From CAZYTO01 sp964650405 (GTDB lineage: Bacteria > Acidobacteriota > Thermoanaerobaculia > Gp7-AA8): 7,678 nt of DNA. Under the pieces are notes generated by a model that was not told the DNA's origin, made no database searches, and was given only the letters and a program-made list of their open reading frames with translations. A program made the translations under genes and the position numbers. Shown piece after piece: positions 1 through 4,665 of the stretch (position 1 is its first letter; each line of letters opens with the position of its first letter). Where the stretch lies: contig CAZYTO010000274.1 in NCBI GenBank assembly GCA_964650405.1, positions 1 to 7,678 on the forward strand. The letters run 5' to 3'.

Positions 1-93
1 CCCCACATCCATTTCAGGGCCGACGGAAAGGCCTATGTCTATAGCTACACGCGCCTGCTGTCCGAGCTGTATCTGGTCAAAGGACTCCAGTAA
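1..93 (+). CDS. C-terminal end of a probable Ser/Thr protein kinase / TolB-like beta-propeller protein (partial)
   Basis: Frame 1 is open from the first base to a TAA at 91-93 and encodes 30 residues, with the segment DGKAYVYSYTRLLSELYLV near the end. This matches from memory the usual ending of the large Ser/Thr kinases that carry a WD40/TolB-type propeller behind the kinase domain, very numerous in Acidobacteriota. There, a last blade strand (DGK-x-Y-x-Y-x-Y) is followed by a short LS-x-LYLV-x-GL tail. The kinase domain itself lies outside the window, so this rests on the tail alone. It could equally be a propeller protein with another N-terminal domain, such as a winged-helix regulator. 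It converges on the HxlR gene, with an inverted repeat between them. Confidence 0.55.
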   Translation, partial: PHIHFRADGKAYVYSYTRLLSELYLVKGLQ

Positions 94-97
94 GACG

Positions 98-183
98 AAG
101 GCTGAAAGGCTGAAAGGCTGGAAGACTGAAAGGAACTACAGGGCAGCCGCCTCATCCTTTCAGCCTTCCAGCCTTTCAGCCTT
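98..183. repeat. Octamer tandem repeat (AAGGCTGA) folded into a 28-bp inverted repeat; possible bidirectional terminator
   Basis: From 98 an 8-bp unit recurs four and a half times: AAGGCTGA (98-105), AAGGCTGA (106-113), AAGGCTGG (114-121), AAGACTGA (122-129), then AAGG. The segment 156-183 is the reverse complement of 106-133 with one mismatch (position 125), leaving a 22-base loop at 134-155. The element fills the gap between the convergent kinase-like gene (stop at 93) and the HxlR gene (stop at 187-189). A long hairpin at that position could end transcription from both sides, but no clear T-tract follows either arm. It may instead be a dispersed intergenic repeat. Confidence 0.75.
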
Positions 184-186
184 GAT

Positions 187-609
187 TCACCCTTCCTCTT
201 CCCATTTCCGGCGAACCTCGGCGAGAAACTGCGCGCGCTTCGAGCGCATCCGGCGCAGCATGGCCGGAGGAGCGCCGCCCGTCGCTTCGTACTGTGCGCC
301 CCACAGCACCAGTTCGATGAGGATCGGAGCGAGGTCGATCCCCTTCCGGGTCAGGCGATAGACCACCTTACGCCGGTCCTCGGCATCGCGGCTGGTGGTA
401 ATGATCCCGGCCGCTTCGAGCCGTTGCAGGCGCTCGGCCAGGATGTTCGTGGCGATGCCTTCCTCCGACGACAGCAGCTCCTTGTACGTGCGGAAGCCGC
501 GCAGCATGAGGTCGCGGATGATCAGCAGCGACCAGCGGTCACCCACGATCTCCAGCGAAGCGCTGATGGGACACGACGAGCGCCGCTGCGGCTTCTGCTT
601 CGCCGGCAT
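187..609 (-). CDS. HxlR-family winged-helix transcriptional regulator
   Basis: A 140-residue protein from the ATG at 609; an upstream in-frame TTG at 639 would add 10 residues but lies inside a candidate operator, so the ATG is preferred. HxlR hallmarks are in order: Cys13 in the CPI motif, VGDRWSLLIIRDL at 22-34, the helix-turn-helix with TYKELL (41-46) and NILAERLQRLEAAGII (55-70), and the wing DRRKVVYRLTRKG (78-90). The length is typical. HxlR proteins bind DNA as dimers. Some members (YodB, HypR) sense electrophiles or oxidants through one N-terminal cysteine equivalent in position to Cys13, the only cysteine here. The gene is divergent from a DinB-fold gene and most likely represses it and itself through the palindromes between them. 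Family assignment is firm; the redox-sensing role is inference. Confidence 0.93.
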   Translation of the reverse strand: MPAKQKPQRRSSCPISASLEIVGDRWSLLIIRDLMLRGFRTYKELLSSEEGIATNILAERLQRLEAAGIITTSRDAEDRRKVVYRLTRKGIDLAPILIELVLWGAQYEATGGAPPAMLRRMRSKRAQFLAEVRRKWEEEG

Positions 610-632
610 GGCCGCAAACGTAACAGAATCGA

Positions 633-647
633 CTTGCAATCAGCAAG
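633..647. promoter_or_regulatory. Candidate HxlR operator 1 (CTTGC-N5-GCAAG)
   Basis: CTTGCAATCAGCAAG is a dyad with 5-bp arms and a 5-bp spacer. It shares CTTGCAAT-N2-GCAAG with the second site at 665-679. It lies 24 bp upstream of the HxlR start codon. Location between the regulator and its divergent neighbour, plus the duplicated motif, suggests the regulator's own binding site. Confidence 0.65.
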
Positions 648-664
648 CGATCCATGATTGACTG

Positions 665-679
665 CTTGCAATTCGCAAG
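665..679. promoter_or_regulatory. Candidate HxlR operator 2 (CTTGC-N5-GCAAG)
   Basis: CTTGCAATTCGCAAG has the same arms and spacer length as the site at 633-647. The two centres (640 and 672) are 32 bp apart, about three helical turns, so dimers on both sites would sit on one DNA face. The site lies immediately downstream of a -35-like TTGACT (658-663) and ends 7 bp before the dinB-type gene's ribosome binding site, a position suited to repression. Confidence 0.65.
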
Positions 680-686
680 TGACTTG

Positions 687-693
687 AAGGAGG
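687..693 (+). promoter_or_regulatory. Ribosome binding site of the DinB-family gene
   Basis: AAGGAGG is a near-perfect Shine-Dalgarno sequence four bases before the ATG at 698. It fixes that start and suggests strong translation once the promoter is released. Confidence 0.85.
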
Positions 694-697
694 CATC

Positions 698-1255
698 ATG
701 AGCAACTACGGACCCCAGCAGTTGGCAGCCGCCATTCGCACCGTGCGCAAGAACACCATCCTCGTGGCCGAGGACATTCCGGAGGAGAGCTACGGCTACC
801 GGGTCACGGCCGAGGGCCGCTCCGTGGCCGAGACGCTCCTGCACATCGCATCCGTCGCGCAGATCGACTACTTCGTCCATGGAACGTCCGGCGGCGAGCG
901 GCTCTCGAAGATCGAAGACTTCGGCATCTTCCCCAAGCTCCTCCAGGACATGCCCATCAACGAGAAGCTGCCGTACTCGAAAGCCCAGATCGTCAACCTC
1001 CTCCGCACGGAGGGCGAGAAGTTTGCGGACTGGGTGGAGCGCATGCCGCAGTCGCAGGCCGACGAGCTGGTGGGCATGCCCGGCGGCGCCCCTTCCAAGA
1101 GCCGCTTCGAGATGCTGCACGGCTCGAAGGAGCACGAGATGCACCACCGCGCCCAGCTCATGGTCATCGAGCGCCTCCTCGGCATCGTCCCGCACATCAC
1201 CCGCAACCGCCGGCCGGCCGCCGCGCAGGCATCGGCCCCGGCCTCGGCAAACTGA
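698..1255 (+). CDS. DinB-family (four-helix-bundle, metal-binding) protein
   Basis: A 185-residue protein of the DinB/YfiT-like fold. The expected metal-ligand histidines are visible: His49 in ETLLHIASV at the end of helix 2, and the HxxxH pair His146/His150 in KEHEMHHRAQL, followed by the usual short helix (LMVIERLLGIVP). The family holds metal-dependent thiol-S-transferases (using bacillithiol or mycothiol in other phyla) and many uncharacterised members, so the reaction is unknown. The C-terminal 18 residues are an Ala/Pro-rich tail of low complexity. No signal peptide is seen, so it is probably cytoplasmic. The gene is monocistronic, divergent from the HxlR regulator and followed by two hairpins. 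A role in detoxification or stress under HxlR control is inferred from context. Confidence 0.88.
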   Translation: MSNYGPQQLAAAIRTVRKNTILVAEDIPEESYGYRVTAEGRSVAETLLHIASVAQIDYFVHGTSGGERLSKIEDFGIFPKLLQDMPINEKLPYSKAQIVNLLRTEGEKFADWVERMPQSQADELVGMPGGAPSKSRFEMLHGSKEHEMHHRAQLMVIERLLGIVPHITRNRRPAAAQASAPASAN

Positions 1256-1261
1256 ACGGAC

Positions 1262-1282
1262 GACGGACAATCCCTGTCCGTC
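1262..1282. terminator. Hairpin after the DinB-family gene (8-bp stem)
   Basis: GACGGACA (1262-1269) pairs perfectly with TGTCCGTC (1275-1282) around a 5-base loop, starting 7 bases after the stop codon. There is no T-tract, so alone it is a weak terminator; it may act with the stronger hairpin just downstream. Confidence 0.4.
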
Positions 1283-1289
1283 AACGAAA

Positions 1290-1319
1290 CGGCCGGCGCG
1301 AATGCCTTTGCGCCGGCCG
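1290..1319. terminator. Strong GC-rich terminator-like hairpin between convergent genes
   Basis: Arm 1290-1302 pairs with 1307-1319 over 13 bp (one G-T wobble) around the loop TGCC. It is followed on the + strand by a T-rich run (TCTTTCTTC, 1322-1330), the form of an intrinsic terminator for the DinB-family gene. The convergent glycine-zipper gene ends at 1346, so the hairpin may also stop its transcript, although no T-tract is seen on that side. Confidence 0.65.
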
Positions 1320-1345
1320 CGTCTTTCTTCGAGCGCCGTTTCGCG

Positions 1346-1606
1346 TCAGTACCGGTGATGGCGGTGATGCATCCAGTGGTGGCGATGGTCCTGCTGCCGG
1401 AGGTACTGCACGCCGTTGCCGATGGCGCCGCCGGCCACCGCGCCTACCGGGCCGCCCACCACTGCGCCGGCGGCGGCGCCGATGGCCGTGCCCTTCGTCC
1501 GGCTTCTGTGCTTCGACCAGTCATTACCGAACGCCGTCGCGGCCGGCAGGAGCAGCACGGCCGTCATCACGGCTGCCTGGATTCGCTTGTTCAGGAGAGA
1601 TCTCAT
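1346..1606 (-). CDS. Small exported glycine-zipper protein with histidine-rich C-terminus
   Basis: From the ATG at 1606 (GGAGGT at 1611-1616 lies at good spacing) the product has 86 residues. Residues 1-27 are a typical Sec signal peptide: basic start with Lys7/Arg8, hydrophobic core AAVMTAVLLLPAATA, likely cleavage near residue 25-27. Residues 39-65 are a Gly/Ala zipper (GTAIGAAAGAVVGG, then GAVAGGAIGNG) of the YMGG/glycine-zipper type, which packs into or against membranes. The tail from residue 74 has 7 His in 13 residues (H74, H76, H77, H80, H81, H83, H84), interspersed with Arg, and may bind metal. No lipobox is seen, so periplasmic or outer-membrane association is likely. Function is unknown; the family is a common envelope-associated class. 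The longer in-frame start at 1687 lacks support because it places the signal peptide internally. Confidence 0.82.
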   Translation of the reverse strand: MRSLLNKRIQAAVMTAVLLLPAATAFGNDWSKHRSRTKGTAIGAAAGAVVGGPVGAVAGGAIGNGVQYLRQQDHRHHWMHHRHHRY

Positions 1607-1865
1607 GTTCACCTCCGCCCTTGATGACTGCGAACCGTGTACCAATCGACAGCGACCGTAACCGGCTGATTCTGAGGATGTTGTCATGCAGACGGAAGCG
1701 TTTCCCGCTCTTGCCGCATGTCGCCGTCGAGGCCGGTCCGGCGACTTCGGCTGGGAAAAACGGAGATGTGACCCCTCTCACCCGACAGCCCCATCTACCC
1801 GGCGTAACATGGGGTATCCATTCCCGCTCGATCGTCACTCCGTGGTCAGAGGGAGATCTGTTTCC
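1607..1865. other. Divergent intergenic region between glycine-zipper and protease genes
   Basis: This 259-bp stretch must carry the promoters for both divergent genes. I see no convincing -35/-10 pair or strong palindrome in it. An open reading frame continues upstream of the protease start to 1686, but its translation (Arg/Pro/Ser-rich, no domain) precedes an obvious signal peptide, so I treat it as non-coding. The purine-rich GAGGGAG at 1849-1855, about 10 bases before the protease ATG, is its likely ribosome binding site. Confidence 0.5.
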
Positions 1866-3509
1866 ATGCGCAACGCTGCAGCACTTCTCGTCCAGCTCGC
1901 ATTCACAGCCACCCTGTTCGCTCAGAGTCTGCCGCCCGTCTTTCGCCCCGACGGCTACCGATACCATGCGCCGGTACAGTCCACGGTCAATGCCCTCGCC
2001 CTGCGGACGCCGGACGTGACCCTGGACGAGCCGGTCCGCCAGACCACGGGCGGCATTCGTGCCCAGAACGGGATCGTGCGGGCGCTCGATTACGCCTGGC
2101 CCGGCCACACCAATCGCATCGCCGCCACCGGCGCGGCCACGGCGGTCTTCCGGTCGGCCGGCGCGGACCAGGTCCGGCTTCATCTCACCCAACTGCAGCT
2201 CCACGCCGGCGCCGAGCTCACGGTCAGCGGTGCCGACGGAATGGCCCTCGCCGTCGACACGGAATTCCGCATGCCCGACGGCAGCATCTGGACTCCCAGC
2301 GTGGCCGGAGACACCGTCGTCCTCACCTTCCCTGCCGCTTCCATACTCACCGTGGCCGACATCGCGCACATCTTCCGCATGAAGTCCGACTCGACCGCCT
2401 GCTTCGTCGACGTCACCTGCACGTCGTTTCCCGACAAGTCAACGCTGTCGGCCGCCGTCGCGCAATTGCAGTTCGTGAACGGCAGCTCGACCTACGTCTG
2501 CACAGGCGGCTTGATCAACAGCACCAGCCCCGACCGTCTGCTGCTGACGGCGAACCACTGCATCTCCACGCAGGCCGAGGCTGCGTCGCTCCAGGCGACG
2601 TTCGACCTCACCTCAGCGAGTTGCGGAAACACGGCCACGCCGAACAAGAAGGTCGTCAACGGCGCGTCGCTCCTCGTCGCCTCGGCCACGACCGACGTCT
2701 CCCTGCTGCGGCTCAACTCCCTCCCGCCGAACCGCTACCTCATGGGCTGGACCACCACCCGGCCCGCCAACGGCACGACGCTCTATCGCATCTCTCATCC
2801 GTACGACGACACGCTCGGTCTGTTCTCCCAGGTTTTTTCGACGACCAGCGTCAACGAGCAGGTCGGTGCCTGCGGCGGGGCCCCACGGCCGAACTTTCTC
2901 TATTCGGTCCATGACACCGGCGGAATCGAGGGAGGCAGCTCCGGCTCCGTCGACATCATCCAGGGCGGATACATCGTCGCCCAGCTCTACGGCCTGTGCG
3001 GCCCGGGCACGCTGGATGGATGCAGCTCCACCTCCAACATCGTCGAAGGCTCCCTCGGCCAGTCCTTCCCGATCCTGCAGCCGTACCTGCAACCTTCCGG
3101 CGGGCAGCAGTGCGCCACCTGCACGCCCGACGCCACGACGGCCTGCGCCCTCGGCGGCCGGTTCAAGGTCACGATCTCGTGGATCGACAGCGGCGCTCAC
3201 CTCAACGGCAGCGGCACTATCATCCACTACGCCGACAACGTACCCAAGACCGATTCGCAGTTCGGCACGGTCAGCGAGAGCATCTTCTTCTCGTTCTACT
3301 CGTTCGCCGCGACCGACGTGGAAGCGCTCGTCCGGATGATCAACGGCCACGGCATCAACGACAAGTTCTGGGTCTTCGCCACCGGCTTCACCGGCGCGCA
3401 ATACAGCGTCACCATCCAGGACACGAAGACCTGCGCCGTCTGGCAACACACCGTCAACGGAGGTGCGACCGACGTGGTGAAGGACTTCAACGCGTTCCCC
3501 TTGCCGTAG
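1866..3509 (+). CDS. Secreted trypsin-like serine endopeptidase with C-terminal accessory domain
   Basis: A 547-residue preproprotein. The ATG at 1866 is chosen because a signal peptide starts there (MRNAAALLVQLAFTATLFAQ; likely cleavage after Ala19 or Gln20). Residues about 80-170 look like the beta-rich prodomain of lysyl-endopeptidase-like proteases (DQVRLHLTQLQLHAGAELTV; IWTPSVAGDTVVLTF). The chymotrypsin-fold domain spans about 195-410 with a complete triad: His231 in LLLTANHC, Asp277 in TTDVSLLRL, Ser359 in GGSSGS. Many cysteines (180, 185, 212, 232, 253, 336, 378, 386) suggest disulfides, as expected outside the cytoplasm. After a Cys-bearing linker (SGGQQCATC), residues about 427-547 form a separate beta-rich module (GGRFKVTISW at 430-439, DKFWVFATGFTG at 499-510, YSVTIQDT at 513-520). 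I recognise it as recurring at the C-terminus of diverse exported acidobacterial proteins. Cleavage specificity cannot be read from sequence. Monocistronic. Confidence 0.9.
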   Translation: MRNAAALLVQLAFTATLFAQSLPPVFRPDGYRYHAPVQSTVNALALRTPDVTLDEPVRQTTGGIRAQNGIVRALDYAWPGHTNRIAATGAATAVFRSAGADQVRLHLTQLQLHAGAELTVSGADGMALAVDTEFRMPDGSIWTPSVAGDTVVLTFPAASILTVADIAHIFRMKSDSTACFVDVTCTSFPDKSTLSAAVAQLQFVNGSSTYVCTGGLINSTSPDRLLLTANHCISTQAEAASLQATFDLTSASCGNTATPNKKVVNGASLLVASATTDVSLLRLNSLPPNRYLMGWTTTRPANGTTLYRISHPYDDTLGLFSQVFSTTSVNEQVGACGGAPRPNFLYSVHDTGGIEGGSSGSVDIIQGGYIVAQLYGLCGPGTLDGCSSTSNIVEGSLGQSFPILQPYLQPSGGQQCATCTPDATTACALGGRFKVTISWIDSGAHLNGSGTIIHYADNVPKTDSQFGTVSESIFFSFYSFAATDVEALVRMINGHGINDKFWVFATGFTGAQYSVTIQDTKTCAVWQHTVNGGATDVVKDFNAFPLP

Positions 3510-3522
3510 AGAAGAACGCTCA

Positions 3523-3560
3523 TCTCCCCGCGGGCGGGGAGAGGGTCGGGGTGAGGGGCG
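3523..3560. repeat. G-rich hairpin repeat, copy A
   Basis: Arms 3523-3531 and 3534-3542 (TCTCCCCGC / GCGGGGAGA) form a 9-bp stem with a 2-base gap (a smaller real stem with a 4-6 base loop in RNA). They are followed by the tail GGGTCGGGGTGAGGGGCG at 3543-3560. The same stem-plus-tail plan recurs at 3701-3742, so this is a dispersed element. It begins 14 bases after the protease stop codon and could act as the 3' end of that transcript, although no T-tract follows. Confidence 0.75.
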
Positions 3561-3700
3561 AAATGACAGCAAGTCGGCAATGAACCATTCCTCGTGAAGC
3601 AGATCGTCGAGGCCGATGTAGTGGTGATCCTCGCCTCGGTCGCTGCATGAACCCGTCCGGCCCGCTGGCAGGCGCCATCGCGGAACCCGAGTCCTCATCT

Positions 3701-3742
3701 CCCTCTCCCCGCTTGCGGGGAGAGGGTCGGGGTGAGGGGCGA
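3701..3742. repeat. G-rich hairpin repeat, copy B
   Basis: CCCTCTCCCCGC (3701-3712) and GCGGGGAGAGGG (3715-3726) form a perfect 12-bp inverted repeat. The tail at 3727-3742 (TCGGGGTGAGGGGCGA) is identical to that of copy A over the shared bases. An upstream CCTCA (3693-3697) can pair with TGAGG in the tail (3733-3737), extending the structure. Confidence 0.8.
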
Positions 3743-3766
3743 TTGGCAGTTCATGACCGTTGCAAT

Positions 3767-3815
3767 GCCCCTCATCCGCCTTCGGCACCTTCTCCCCACT
3801 GCGGTGGGGAGAAGG
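3767..3815. repeat. G-rich hairpin repeat, related copy C in the opposite orientation
   Basis: CCTTCTCCCCAC (3788-3799) pairs with GTGGGGAGAAGG (3804-3815) around TGCG. It is preceded by GCCCCTCATCCGCC, a variant of the reverse complement of the GGTGAGGGGC tail of copies A and B. The hairpin core and the tail placement are therefore mirrored, making this a diverged, inverted family member 25 bp from copy B. Confidence 0.75.
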
Positions 3816-3945
3816 CTATGGTTTTGTGGCTGGCGAAACTGCCGTTCGTCCTCGCGAAACACACGCGTTCTTCATTCGTGCGCGGCGGGCCAGCGCAGCG
3901 CCGCAGCGAAACCCGGCAGGGCAGCGGAGAGTTCGGCCGAGTTGG

Positions 3946-4131
3946 CTGACGCGAGGCGCGGTAGCGCGAGAAATTGCCGTGGCCATCTACTTCATGATCT
4001 CGCGCGAACAGGACTACACGCCACCCAAGCGCCTCGACCCCCAAACAGCTCGCCAGCAAAAGGTCGCGCAGTTGCTCAACCAGCTCAAGAAACTCGGACT
4101 CGAGGTGACAACCAAAACCACATCGGTTTGA
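3946..4131 (+). pseudogene. Probable C-terminal remnant of a transposase (IS110/IS116-like)
   Basis: The frame ending at the TGA 4129-4131 reads VAREIAVAIYFMISREQDY, a 13-residue Pro/Lys/Gln stretch, then KVAQLLNQLKKLGLEV. An Ile/Ala helix followed by an IYFMIS-x(4)-DY segment and a terminal basic helix resembles, from memory, the C-terminal tail of IS110/IS116/IS902-type transposases (ALARELAV-x-IY-x-ML-x-R-x-x-x-Y). Upstream the frame runs into low-complexity sequence and repeat C, and no DEDD or serine-motif catalytic region is present, so the rest of the gene has been lost. The coding-like amino-acid composition contrasts with the Arg/Pro/Ala-rich frames around it. Family assignment is tentative. 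Confidence 0.45.
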
Positions 4132-4352
4132 TCTAGCTGGCTCTAACCAGGTCGCGCCCACGACCGCCCATCTCCACTTCGCCTTCGACGGTCCCAGCAC
4201 CGCCTCGCCATCCGCCTGCTCCTCCCTCCCACCCCATCTTCAGAGCAGAGGGTTACCTCCGTCACGAGCGGCGCTCGTTACGTCGCCCTCGTGTGACGCT
4301 CCCGCCTGACGAGGCCGAGCGAAGGCGCAGGTTCCGTGCGTGCCCAGAAACA

Positions 4353-4452
4353 CCCTCTCCCCACGGGAGAGGGTCGGCTCTGGAGCGCGCAATTCAACAT
4401 GGAGTGAATCAGCTCCGAAGCCTTCAGCGCGGAGGAGCCGGGGTGAGGGGCG
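4353..4452. repeat. G-rich hairpin repeat, copy D, interrupted by a 64-bp insert
   Basis: CCCTCTCCC (4353-4361) pairs with GGGAGAGGG (4365-4373), the same stem as copy B with a shorter apex. The expected tail TCGGGGTGAGGGGCG is split: TCGG at 4374-4377, then the tail resumes at 4438-4452 with GGGGTGAGGGGCG context. The extra 64 bp carries terminal inverted repeats CGGCTC (4375-4380) and GAGCCG (4435-4440) and internal complementary pieces (GGAGC 4382-4386 / GCTCC 4412-4416). Confidence 0.6.
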
Positions 4453-4626
4453 TCCCTGAGCAATGCACCCGAGCAATCCAGGCATGAGCGGCGTTGGGTG
4501 TGCCTCGCGCGTCTCACCTCGATTCCGAAGCGAGCGCTTTCGACTTTCTTCACACCCTCCCAGCGCTGAGTGGGGTCGGCCTCGGGCTTACCGCGAAATC
4601 TATGGCACCCTGAAGTGTCGAAAGAC

Positions 4627-4657
4627 GCCGTCATCCCGAGCCTTTCGGGATGACGGC
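4627..4657. repeat. REP-like perfect hairpin immediately upstream of the FGE-fold gene
   Basis: GCCGTCATCCCGA (4627-4639) and TCGGGATGACGGC (4645-4657) are perfect complements around GCCTT. Elements with a GTCATCCCGAG core are widely dispersed in bacterial genomes as REP/BIME-type repeats. It ends 8 bases before the ATG at 4666, where a ribosome binding site would be expected, and contributes the in-frame TGA (4651-4653) that closes the frame upstream. Confidence 0.75.
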
Positions 4658-4665
4658 TTGTTCCC

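Larger units (their letters stand above)
3510..4665. other. Repeat-rich region without an intact gene
   Basis: This 1156-bp gap holds at least four G-rich hairpin repeats (listed separately), a probable transposase remnant, a short palindrome at 4264-4278 (ACGAGCG-G-CGCTCGT) and a REP-like hairpin at 4627-4657. Open frames in it are assembled from the repeats (runs such as RPSPRPRG or RPSPVGRG) and have no consistent domain, start or ribosome binding site. It looks like a landing zone for small mobile repeats between the protease and FGE-fold genes. Confidence 0.7.

Noticed and set aside
539..1270. 243-codon minus-strand open frame
   Set aside because: It is antisense to the DinB-family gene and crosses the divergent promoter and operators; its composition is that of a shadow frame.
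1524..2369. 281-codon minus-strand open frame
   Set aside because: It overlaps both the glycine-zipper gene and the protease N-terminus, has no domain and no ribosome binding site, and is explained by GC bias.
2613..3788. 391-codon minus-strand open frame
   Set aside because: It lies antisense to the protease, has Asp/Arg/Val-rich composition typical of a GC-rich shadow frame, and its N-terminal part is made of the intergenic repeats.
4264..4278. ACGAGCG-G-CGCTCGT palindrome as an operator
   Set aside because: No gene starts within several hundred bases on a strand it could control; in a GC-rich repeat region a 7-bp dyad may be chance.
3523..4452. Possible CRISPR array
   Set aside because: The repeats differ in length, apex and orientation and are irregularly spaced; there are no uniform spacers and no cas genes.
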